A program made the translations under genes and the position numbers. A DNA stretch of 64,000 bases from Megalonaias nervosa (Eukaryota > Mollusca > Bivalvia > Unionida > Unionidae), in the NCBI GenBank assembly GCA_016617855.1, contig JAECUM010012865.1, positions 1 to 64,000 of the forward strand. The letters are read 5' to 3'. Of this stretch, positions 1-11,200 are shown in pieces (the first letter of the stretch is position 1; every line of letters begins with the position of its first letter). Under the pieces are notes generated by a model. It searched no databases, was not told the origin of the DNA, and saw only the letters and a list, made by a program, of their open reading frames with translations.

Positions 1-490
1 ATGATTAAAAACAAATATAAGTTTATAAAAAAAGATTAAAAACATTTCTTATTTTGCCTCAATATAGTTAATGTATTTCCCAGTTATTGTTCAAAATGGC
101 AACCTCAATAAATAATAGGTCATAGTATAAAAAATCTGCAACTGTTTCCATACTTCCTGTTGCAGTCCTTTTAATCACACATTTATTAGGATGAAAGTTT
201 TGATAAAATCATTACTTTTGGACCTGGATACATCCAGTGAGTCATGCTTCACTTCTGAATGAGCTACTACAATGGCCTTTTTCACTTACTTTCTGAAGGT
301 TTATGTGTGAACCTTTCAGTGGGAATTCCATAACCAGCAATGTAATTTCTGCCATTTATAACCAATAAATTAGCACCAAAAAAATTGACTAAAGTGCACA
401 CAATTTGCCACCTTCCTCAATCAATTGAAAACTGACAAAAAAGTGAACATCTGAATTCGTATAATAATAATATACTGCACTGAAACAAAA

Positions 491-511
491 GTGTGTGTGT
501 GTGTGTGTTTG

Positions 512-543
<32 letters not shown>
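491..543. repeat. Compound GT/GA microsatellite
   Basis: About nine GT units (491-508) are followed by a short T/G spacer and about fourteen GA units (516-543). It is visible directly in the sequence and lies in non-coding DNA. Confidence 0.95.
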
Positions 544-553
<10 letters not shown>

Positions 554-1744
554 TGGTATGAAATCAAGGCTAGGCAGATGAACTTCACTCTCTTGGCATA
601 TCTGAACATAGTCACAGACTCAGGGGTAAGAATTTCACTGTAATCACCCCTTAGTGTGAAACCTGCTTATTTTCTAACTCCCCCAACTTATGCACATTAT
701 TGATATAGTGCTGAACTTGGGTCAGTGAAAACCCTGTCTCATTGATATACACTCACTTTCTCCATTTCTTTCTTGTACTTCAAAATAATACAAATATAAT
801 TATAATTATGATCCTTTAATCATATGTTTGAAACATGTCACATATGCCAGCATGGTGGTCAGTTGGGATGTTCTGAACGATACTTGAGCCAAATCCAACT
901 TTTGGAAAATAATTTGCATTTTTTTAGAATATGTAATTTTTTGTTAGTTATTTACAAATGTATGTTGATGTGTTAAGTATGTGTATTCCTTTGTAAGACT
1001 GAGAATCATCCTAAGATTTTTAGGACAGCAGTTTTCTTTTTTGAACTTTATGTAATTTCTCAAGTCCACTAAATATTTTCTTGTTTGTTGAGTGTTTTAC
1101 ATTTACTGGCCATCTCTAACAAATATCTTTCCTGGGTGTTTGCATCCCAAAGTTTCCCTGCCTATTATACGAATAGTGTAGCTAGTGAATTGTAGGCTTC
1201 AGTTTCAACACTTCCTATTTTTTTCAACAAGGTCTCAAATGTTTGCACAATGTCTTTCACAGAGTGTCCATGATAGTGTGAGCTTAATCATCCTACTTTA
1301 GGTACAGTTTTTAAATTACAACTTACACAACAATTAACACTAACATAACATATTCATCTGCTATTTAGTTTTTTTTCGGGGGATGGGGAATCTGATTTTC
1401 TTTTGAGCTGAAATGTTATTTTCTGTTATCTTAAAATAATTAAATTCTTTTTCTTTAAATAATATAATGGATATAATGTTATGTTATTTGGCTATAAATC
1501 ATAGCAAGATATTTTCTCAGCTACTAACAGATGGAAATTAAACAAAATACATGTCTGGCCACTGCCACAGAATATTAAATTGTTGAGCCCTAATATTACT
1601 GTGGTATGCCATGGTACATATCATGGTATGGTCACAAATGCAGCGGTACACCATGGTACATAATTTTTTATGGTACCCAGCTCCACCATCTGCCATCTAA
1701 TCTAACAACACAATGGCAGGATGCTGACTACCCTGATGCTTCAG

Positions 1745-2710
1745 CATGTACTGGCTGGGTACATGTAGGTGAGCAAGTACTGGCAGGGTACAGAAAGATG
1801 AAAACATACTGGCAAGGTACAAAAAGGTGAAGATGTACTGGCTGGGTACAGGAAGGTAAACATGTACTTTCAGGATACATGAAGGTTAGCATGTACTGGC
1901 AGGATACAGGAAGGTGAGCATGTATTGGCAAGGTACATGAAGGTGAGCATGTGCTGGCAGGGTACATGTAGGTGAACATGTGTTGGCAGGGTAGGTGAAC
2001 ATGTACTTTCAGGGTACATGAAGGTGAAAATGTACTAGCAGGCTACATGTAGGTGAACATGTACTTGCAGCATACATGTAGGTGAACATGTACTTGCAGG
2101 ATATTTGAACATGTACTTGCAGGGCACATGTAGGTTAACATGCACTTGCAGGGACATGTAGGTTAACATGTACTTGCAGGGTAGGTGAACATATACTAGA
2201 ATTGTACATGTACTGAACATGTACTTGCAGGGTACATATAGTGAACATGTGCTTGCAGGGTACATGTAGATGAACATGTACTTGCAGGGTACCTGTAGGT
2301 GAACATATACTTGCAGTGTAGGTGAACATGTACTTGCAGGGTACCTGTAGGTGAACATGTATTTGCAGGGTACCTGTAGGTGAACATGTACTTGCAGGGT
2401 ACCCGTAGGTGAACATGTACTTGCAGTGTACCTGTAGGTGAACATGTACTTGCAGGGTACCTGTAGGTGAACATGTACTTGCAGTGTAGGTGAACATGTA
2501 CTTGCAGGGTACCTGTAGGAGAACATGAACTTGCAGTGTAGGTGAACATGTACTTGCAGTGTTGGTGAACATGGACTTGCAGAGTACATGCAGGTGAACA
2601 TGTACTTGCAATGTAGGTGAACATGTACTTGCAGTGTAGGTGAACATGTACTTAACAGTGTAGGTGAACATGTACTTGCAGAGTAGGTGAATTTGTACTG
2701 GTGGTCTACA
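1745..2710. repeat. Minisatellite, 20-30 bp unit, about 35 copies
   Basis: The array is built on a core like GGTGAACATGTACTTGCAG followed by a variable insert such as GGTACCTGTA. Units with and without the insert alternate, giving lengths of about 19 and 29-30 bases. Copies at the left end are more diverged (GCATGTACTGGCAGGGTA). Every unit contains the palindrome ACATGT. Reading frames of 140-226 codons on the minus strand come only from the lack of stops in the repeat. Confidence 0.93.
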
Positions 2711-2849
2711 TGCAAATGAGCAGCACTCTCTGTTTGGTGACCAAATAATGCATTGTCAATTTTGGAACATTTTCATTGCTAGTCTTTGTGCATACATACA
2801 GATTGTAAGTTTTACATATGTTAGTCTAATTGAACAGCTCATTGTTTTG

Positions 2850-3060
2850 ACCATTAAATCTAACAGGCAACAGTTTTTACTATGTAATCTAACAGGCAAC
2901 AGTTTTTACCATGTAATCTAACAGGCAACAGTTTTTACCATGTGATCTAACAGGCCATTGTTTTGACCAGTAAATCTAACAGGCAACAGTTTTTACCATG
3001 TAATCTAACAGGTCACTGTTTTTGGCATCTAACCTAACTGACCACTGTTTTTTATATATG
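2850..3060. repeat. Minisatellite, about 29-30 bp, six to seven copies
   Basis: The unit reads approximately ATCTAACAGGCAACAGTTTTT followed by ACCATGTA. The middle copies are nearly identical, and both ends decay into variants with CATTGTTTTGACC or CACTGTTTTTGG. Confidence 0.9.
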
Positions 3061-3290
3061 GTCTGCATCATATCACATGGAAGATTAACTAAGGGAAGAT
3101 TTCTTAAGCAAGCATAGAAATATTGGTGTGATTGGTGTTATGGGTGTACAACTCTATTAGCCAACCATTTGATTATTCACTGTTTAAAGTGCTCAATAGC
3201 TGGTCAAAGAATACAAAAAAAGATTACCACTGGCAAAAGCAGCTTGAAGTATGTGATACTAAATTCAAATCAAACTTCTAAGCTTATATA

Positions 3291-4530
3291 CAGTAGTCCC
3301 CCTCTTGAACAGCCCCCCCTAAACCAATGGCCACCCGCTTCTTATGGCCAAAATCCCTTGGCACCCATGCGTTTGTGTTCAAAAGTATCCCTCAAGAATG
3401 GCCACCCCTCTAACGCGACCAGCGGCCAGCATATTAGTACAAAAATATAGAATGTTCCCCTCACAAGCGGCCACTTTTTATTTCAAATGTATCCAGAACC
3501 AGTAATTAATTCATATCGTGACATAAGCTAAGTAATGAGATTATCTTTATTGTCGATACATGTCTCCCAATGTCAAGTTTCCGTTACTGAAAGAAGTGTT
3601 GACTAAAGTACATGTAACACTAAGATTAATATTATACCATTGTCTATAAAAGCCAATGTTTACAGGAAATGGGCTCAACAATGTTATCATAGAGTTTTGG
3701 GCTTCACACGTCTGTTGAGTTCTTCTCTTTGATGATTACAACCGGACGTAATTGTCAAGATCATAACAGGGTCAGCATAAGCTAAAAATAGATTTTGTGC
3801 ATTAACAGACACACAGAGAAATTAACCTTGAACAAAATAGGGTACGAGACAAAGACCGAAAAATCATGTGACAACACATTTATCACTTCCTTTACGAAGA
3901 AGGCATTTCGTCCAGTCTACAAAAGTTTCGTCTCCATAATTAAATCGCATACAGTTAGCAACATCTGAATAAATCATTACCAAACATTAAGATGTGATCA
4001 CATAAACAGAGATGTATTATTTTAGAAGAAGGTTGGTTATTCTACTCAACGACATCAGGTGAGGTGGGGGGACTTGACAATTTTATGTAGAAAAGACTCG
4101 AATAAAACAATTTTATTTTGAAAAGACTCGAATAAACAACGCTGTAACTGATAAGGAGGTTATTCAGCAGCAGTGGGAAAATGGAGCAAACTAAAAGAGA
4201 TTTATATATGTACCAAGATTTAAATGATGTTTTTGAATGGTTTTGCAATGTGCATGACAACAATACCCGCTCGCATATCACGCTTACGCAAAGAATAAGA
4301 ACTATTAATGTATATTCAGTTGAAATAAGTCTATTATTATAACAAGAAGAACCTTTTAATAATTAATGTTACTTTTAAACGAAGATATTAAATGAAGATA
4401 TTAAATGCTCTGAAATATGTAGCTTTCTTACTATGTACATTACATATACTTCTCACAAAAAATTTAGTCCCCTCTGGAAAGGCCACCCATTTTATAAGGT
4501 CACTTTCCCGGTGCAGAAGGGGGACCACTG
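3291..4530. mobile_element. Non-autonomous pogo/Tigger-like DNA transposon
   Basis: The left end reads CAGTAGTCCCCCTCTTG, and the reverse complement of the right end reads CAGTGGTCCCCCTTCTG. TA dinucleotides flank both ends (3289-3290 and 4531-4532). The CAGT-G-TCCC terminus plus TA duplication fits the pogo/Tigger branch of Tc1-mariner. GGCCAC motifs repeat just inside the left end, and one lies just inside the right. No transposase reading frame is visible in the 1240 bases, so it is probably a deletion derivative. Sequence and TSD are direct; the family assignment is from terminal motif only. Confidence 0.7.
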
Positions 4531-4564
4531 TATTGGCAAAAGTAGATTTTTTAATTTTTAAATT

Positions 4565-4825
4565 TTTGATGGGGTCCATGGCTGTATTATACATATTAAG
4601 AAGAGGGATTCATGGCTGAATTATATATAAAGAAGAGCTGTAGTGAGATGGGGTCCATGACTGTATTATTTATAAAGAAGAGCTGTAGTGAGATGGGTCC
4701 ATGGCTGTATTATATATTTAAAAAAAGAAGTTGTAGTGAGATGGGTCCATGGCTGTATTAAAGAAAAATTATAGTGAAATGAGGTCAATGGCTGTATGAT
4801 AGATAAAGAAGGGTTGTAGTGATAT
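4565..4825. repeat. Tandem repeat, about 50-60 bp, five imperfect copies
   Basis: The unit contains AAGAAGAGCTGTAGTGAGAT followed by GGGGTCCATGGCTGTATTATA. Copies vary by small deletions. It abuts the right end of the DNA transposon. Confidence 0.85.
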
Positions 4826-4944
4826 AATCTTACTTTCAACTTGGCATGGTTTCTATCTTTAAGTTATTTCATATAAGAACACAGATAGTTTGATTGTCGA
4901 GTCAACAAACCTCACCCTCCCATTTGATCATAGAACCAACAAAC

Positions 4945-5113
4945 CTCCCCTTCCCATAAGAATACACCTCCCCAGTATAGGACAAGAGCAGAATGTGTTC
5001 CTTGCCACAACTGACTGACTGAATCTTTAGACTTCCACATATGAAGGTCAAGGTCAGTTTTACAGGTCCTTCCACTAGTTGATGTAGGTAACCACTATAA
5101 ATACGTTGGTCCT
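4945..5113 (-). CDS. RCCD1: RCCD1-like exon 4 (3' border ambiguous)
   Basis: The acceptor CATTACAG lies at 5114-5115. The exon codes from EDQRIYSG through the RCC1 blade motif VSCGKEHILLLSYTGEVYSYGKG. Two donors are possible. GTTTGT after 4945 ends the protein part at GKGR, where family members continue with GQLG. GTGAGG after 4916 is closer to the donor consensus but adds residues unlike the family. I favour the first. No later exon was recognised between 1 and 4944. Confidence 0.65.
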
Positions 5114-5188
5114 CTGTAATGAGAAAATACAAGTTTTAAATGAAGTGGACAGGTTGTGTTTCTTTTATTAGAATTGAAAGAAACAGAG

Positions 5189-5250
<62 letters not shown>

Positions 5251-8200
5251 GTTTTGGATTTTTAATGTAGCTTTAACAATTTTTCAGTCATATCGCTACG
5301 ATGTCTGCAGCGTGGCAGTTTACAGTGGTGTCTAGAACTGGGGCATCATGCCGCAGACATGTAGCATGATGTCCCACCCAGTCACATTATCCTGATACCA
5401 GGCCAACCAGTCCCAACACTAACCTCTTCATGCTGAGCACCAAGCGAGGCAGCTGTTAGTACCATTTTATTAAAGTCTTTGGTATGATTCAGCCGGGAAT
5501 CGAACCCATGACCTCCTGCATCCGAGGCAGACACTCTAACCACTAGGCCACCAGAGCGGTATCAGAGTTTTAAGAATGCATATCTGATAATGCGGAAAAA
5601 AAAGTTCCACTACTTCTTGATTGCAGCAATGATGAAAAGGCAAAAAATTCAGTATTTTTTTGTAATGTTCAGACAAAGGTTAATACTCCCATTTCCTCCC
5701 CTGACCACCACTAGGTGGCTATGGTTGTTTGCTCAGTTTTAGATTGAATGATACATCAACAAAGGTGCACACATTTGCAGAATGTTTAACAGTAATGTGA
5801 TCAGGTAAGTATTCCCAGAGAAATGTAATTTACCAAAGAATATGCTTTCTGATTTGAATACATTCCATGATCACATTTACATTAGGAGAATAGAAGACAG
5901 GAAGGGGTAATGCAAAGCCTCCTGCCACTACCAAAGTTACACTTCAATGGAAAACTATTTCACTATATGTGGATAATTAGTGCTCTTAATATTTGACTAG
6001 ATAAACAAAAGCAAAATAACTTTCTTCAGAGAAAAACTTGTGGGCAAATGCAGTGAAAGCAGTGCTATGCTCATGGTAAGGTTCCATTGACTTCAACTGG
6101 TCTGATGGCAGCATGGGCTGCAGCCATTGGACAGACCAGACAGAATTCTTTCCTCTGCAAAGCTAGATCATGCAGATGAAAGCTTGAGAAGGTTAACTAT
6201 ACCTGCCAGCCACTGGCTTCTATTATTATGTCTCAGATGGAAACATTCTTTTTTAATGTGAGGCTTGCTGAGATAATGTGATTTCATGTGCTGAGATCTT
6301 CATGAGGCATATATGATGTTTTGAGATCTCAGGGTACACCAAATGTATTACTCACTTAAGTCATGATGCAAGGGCTTGATCATTTATATCCTCTTTCCTT
6401 TGCTGTGATATTAGATAGAGTTACTGTTGGGCCCAACTCTGCTTCTCAGTCTGCTTGAAGTAGTGTTTGAGACATGGGCTGTGTCCTGAATCACTGCCTC
6501 TCTAGACTTGTTTAAGGATGAGAGAGGACAGAGGACTATTTCTTGACTGCTTGATGACAACAAACTATTTCTTTGGTATGAAATCTGCTTACATCATTAG
6601 AGAGTTAGTCTGAGTCCACTGAAAGGGCATGCAATTTGCTCATGTGCATGTCAAAGTTAGGGCTATCAAAAAAACATCTTCATATGATAGCAGCTTCAAG
6701 GAGGTTCTAGCTAAGTTTGAACTGATCTGAAATTAGCCTTGTCAGCACCATGATGCATTCCATTTAAGTAACAAAATGAGAGTTTTGGCCCCAATGAAGT
6801 CAAAACTGGCTAATAGCTTTCATAAACCCTTACAATGATGAAAATATCAGCTATAATATGATAGTTTAATGTGTCTAAGATCATGGAGTGGTAGCTTTTA
6901 ATAGTAATTGGGCTAACCTTTTCTCCTCAAAAAGACCTAGGGAAGAAAATCAGCCATCTGTGGGATTAAGGCACTCAATGGGACAATGCTGCAGATGTTG
7001 AACCAGTATATAAAAACCTGTTACTTTCCCTTGTACACCTTCAAAGTAGAGGGCATTCTAGCTCATGAGATTCTTGGGACTCTCCTGATAAGAGCCTGGT
7101 GTGAAGGAGTAGCCTGCTTTGGAAAAGATGAAACACCAGTGACCATGGTTGTTTGAGCAGGTTCAGTCTTGGACAGATTTTTCTGGGAAAATGTATTGAT
7201 AGATTGAGCAGATAATTCACAAGACTCGTCCCACCTCAGAGGGGCTATCAGAATAAATTTGCTTTTGTGAATCCTCATTTTCCGAATTATTTTCAGTACC
7301 AGAACCATGGGTGTGTAGGCATAGCCCCAAAACACCTCCCAGCACGAGATTTCTATTGACCATGGGTACTAACAACTGCCTAAGTAAAACCAGTGAGTTC
7401 AACCTGCAAACTATTCCACCACCACTATTCAAGTAATGACCACATTTCCTTCTGCAAAATTATCCCCATCTCCCAATTGGATGGCAAGTCCATTATGGAA
7501 GGGGAAGTCAAATGGAGATGGGGTAGGTTAACTGAAATCTGAAACTCCTAACACCAAGACTGCCCATTCATTTTTATGAAACAGATTGATCCATGTGCTA
7601 TAAAAATGATGGAGTCTTGTGTGCATTGGGGGTACAACTATATGCTGGCATTTGGGGTACAACTCAACTGTTGCTGTTAGAATGCTTGGGGAAGGAGAGC
7701 TCTTGTTTGATATCATCTGTATGAAATTGCCTCTAGAATTTTGAGGTGTTCGTTGCCACCTGAAGTTGGGCTGACGTGGAAGTTATTGCCTTTGTGCAGT
7801 GTTTGGTCTCATATTTTACTGACAATTGTTTCTCCATGGCAGTTGTGACTGAGTGGCATGAAAGCCAGCTCTGGTGGCAAGGCATTTTGATACAGCCTAG
7901 ATGGACAGCCAAACTGACCATCAAGGTCCAAAATATACCACATGCAGCCAGACTTACATGCCCTAAGGCCAGACACAAATTCACCCAAAGATAGCAATTT
8001 ATACTGTTGCCTCTTACACTAGTCATTGTCTGTGATTCCATCAATTCCTGCAAAGAATGCTGAACTGGCAACTACACCACACTTTGTTCTTCTATCTCAC
8101 ACTGACATGATATAATGGTTGCCATTGTCATTGTTCACATCACTTTTGATGTGTGTGTGTGTGGAGGGGGGAGTGACCAATATGGCATCACCTGTTAAAC

Positions 8201-11200
8201 TGACCACTGATGATGTTTCAGGATGTAGATCCACCACACTGCATTTGGTCAATCTGGAATGAGCACATCTCTCTTGGCTCCTACTGTGCACCAGATACCT
8301 TTTGTACACAATGCACAAACACTGCATGCTGCATTTGATGTACACTCATGAGTGTCCCCCATGGCTTTAAATTTCTTGCATTTAATTCATTTTGTTGCCA
8401 TCATCTCTCAATGTCTGAAAAGACATGAACAATGAAACATTTGGAAAATAACAATCCAAGTTATCACTGCTTATTACTTAAATGAGTGCTAAAATACTGG
8501 CTGCGTGTATGATATAATCATCAAGTCACCAGCACTAGTGATGCAGCACAAGGTCAGAAAAAATGAAGTCCACAACTGCAAAATAATTAACATAATTATC
8601 AACAAACTTAAAATAATAATGATTGCAACATGTAGTAAATACTTCACATTAAAGACTATACCAACTGAAAACCCTCATGATATTCCCTGGAGTTTGACTA
8701 TACCAACTGAAAACTCTCATGATATGTCTTGAATTTTGATTACAGCAACTGAAAACCCACATGATATTTCTTTGATTCTGACTATACCAACTGAAAACCC
8801 TCATAATATGCCTTGGATTCTGACTACACTAACTGAAAGCCCTCATGATATTTCTTGGATTCTGACTACACCAACTGAAATTGCTCATGATATATCTTGG
8901 ATTTTGACTACACCAACTGAAAGCCCTCATGATATGTCTTGGATTTTGACTACACCAACTGAAATTGCTCATGATATATCTTGGATTTTGACTACACCAA
9001 CTGAAAGCCCTCATGATATGTCTTGGATTTTGACTACACCAACTGAAAACCCTCATGATATTTCTTGGAGTTTGACCACAACTGAAAACCCTCATGATAT
9101 TTCTTGGATTTTGACTATACCAAATGAAAACCCTCACGATATTTCTTGGATTTTGACTATACCAAATGAAAACCCTCATGATATTTCTTGGATTTTGACA
9201 ATGCCAACTGAAAGCCCTCTGATATTTCTTGGAGTTTGACTATACCAACTGAACACCTTCATGATATTTCTTGGATTCTGGGAGGCATAGGATGTAATGG
9301 TTCGTCATATTCAGTAAAAGCTAAAACAGCAAACAACCATAGCCACCTAGAGGTGGTCATGGAAGGTAAACAGTAAGATGTCTCTTCCTTTGTCAATGTA
9401 TTATTGGATAAGAAAGATGATATTTTCATCTTTTCAAGAATACTGAATTTAAAAAATTGCTCAAGCTTTTTTCCCAAATGTTAATATGACTTGGGGTAAA
9501 AATATAAACTGATTCAGATGTTTAAATCTATTCAAAAATTTTAAAATTTAATTATATTTTCTTGCCTGCTTAACTGAATTACTCCACAAGCAGCATTATG
9601 TAATGACCTACCTTTGGAAGGATGGTAAAAGAAAGATTGACAATTATTTCAATAAATAAATTTCACAACTCAGTATACAGCAAGGTAAGAGAGGAAACAC
9701 TGTAGCTTGGTTGGTAAAGCATCACTCAAAATCAACAGGTTGCAGGCTCAATACCCACCTTAGTCAACTGGGGTTGACTACCTCAGTGTATCCATGGGAA
9801 ATGCACCTTGCTCCCATTTCCTCAGAATAATATACCCAATAATGTGTTGGAAGTTCTATTAAAAACCAAACAAGCAACCAACAGAATCAAGAAAATTATG
9901 AATAATCACCGCTGAAATGTGTATACTTTAGTTACCTTTGATCCCTTGGATTATGCTTATAATTATATCAGCAACTATCATGGTTCCCAAGCTTTTCTAA
10001 AGATAAATTTCCAGGTCATTTCCAGGGTTTTTCCAGGATGAAATTAATTTTTTCAAGGTTCACATATGACCATTACTGAATGGAATTAAAGAACAGTTTA
10101 GATTATAAAACATGCATTTTCTAAATTTAAAGCAGTTTCTCTTTCAAGACTCCAAAACATCTAAGTCAGAAAAGATGATCATGTATAAAACCACAAAATG
10201 TATCACAGGCAACAAGTTTGATTATATTCCTATAAATTGGCATGTAAAGTCATTTCAATGTACCGAATAAAAATTCTAACTTTATTTTGCTGACCTGCAT
10301 TATGCTGCTAAGTGGGAACAACATAATGAACATAAATTAGTTTTGTTTCCTTTCAAACCTTTAACTCTAATGAATTCTATCGCAATATATATATATATGC
10401 ATCTTATAGAAAGTAAATATTTCCTATTAAAGTATTAAAAAAAAACAATAAACACAAATAATTAGAATCTTGTCTTGTAACAAAAAGATTTTAACCCTGA
10501 ATTTATCTGTGCCAATAAAATCCCAAACAAGATTTTCAAACAACCTAATCTCCTTGAGATGATCTGGTTAAAAATCCATCATTTAAAAATCATTTTCAAA
10601 AGGGCTGATTTACATTTTGCCAAAAAACCTTCAAAATGATATACTGTTGTATAAACAAGGACTGAATTTTCTGTAAAATCAACTTGTCTTCTTGTAATTC
10701 GTTAAACCAGTCCCCAAACCTGTATTGATACAGGGGCTCGTATTGTTTTTTAATATATAATACAAGGGACAACAATTTCTCATTTCAGCTCTGAGATTCA
10801 ACAATTTAGACTACAAATTTGGCTTAAAACGAACAGCAGTCCATTTTCTAATCCGGGTTTCCTCCGAATATTCCCACCCCATTTTTCATATTTGGACATT
10901 TAGGTTGGGGTGTGGGGTCATTGCAATTGCATATTGAAAATTTGGAATTTGTCGCCACCATGCGGTGGCAACATATGGTAGTTGCTTAACAGCGGGCCTA
11001 GAAATTTAATCTTATGTTATATTGACTTATACCTGCATGAAATTGATAGGAAAATGATTTATTTTCTCAGAAATGTAAAGTATTATAATCATTATGTCTT
11101 TAATCCGCTGACAGACTTGATGAAACTACGGCATAGATGAAACCTGACCCGGTACTCGCCATTTGCATTTCTAGTAACATGACTTCACAAATCTCAAACG

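Larger units (their letters stand above)
1..4944. other. 3'-side intron of RCCD1-like gene: repeats, no exon seen
   Basis: I found no convincing coding exon here on either strand. The region holds a GT/GA microsatellite, two minisatellites, a pogo-like DNA transposon and a fifth tandem repeat, each listed separately. The long minus-strand reading frames at 1728-2715 are by-products of the tandem array and are not genes. The remaining sequence is AT-rich and featureless. Confidence 0.6.

Noticed and set aside
1728..2715. Long minus-strand frames (up to 226 codons) rich in Cys, Ser and Thr
   Set aside because: They are translations of the tandem array in three overlapping frames, with no start context, splice sites or domain.
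4388..4619. Overlapping frames on both strands near 4.4-4.6 kb
   Set aside because: They fall in the right end of the pogo-like element and the adjacent tandem repeat, with no transposase signature.
5490..5560. tRNA-like sequence with A and B boxes
   Set aside because: It is the head of a SINE with target duplications; it does not fold as a complete tRNA with a CCA-proximal acceptor stem.
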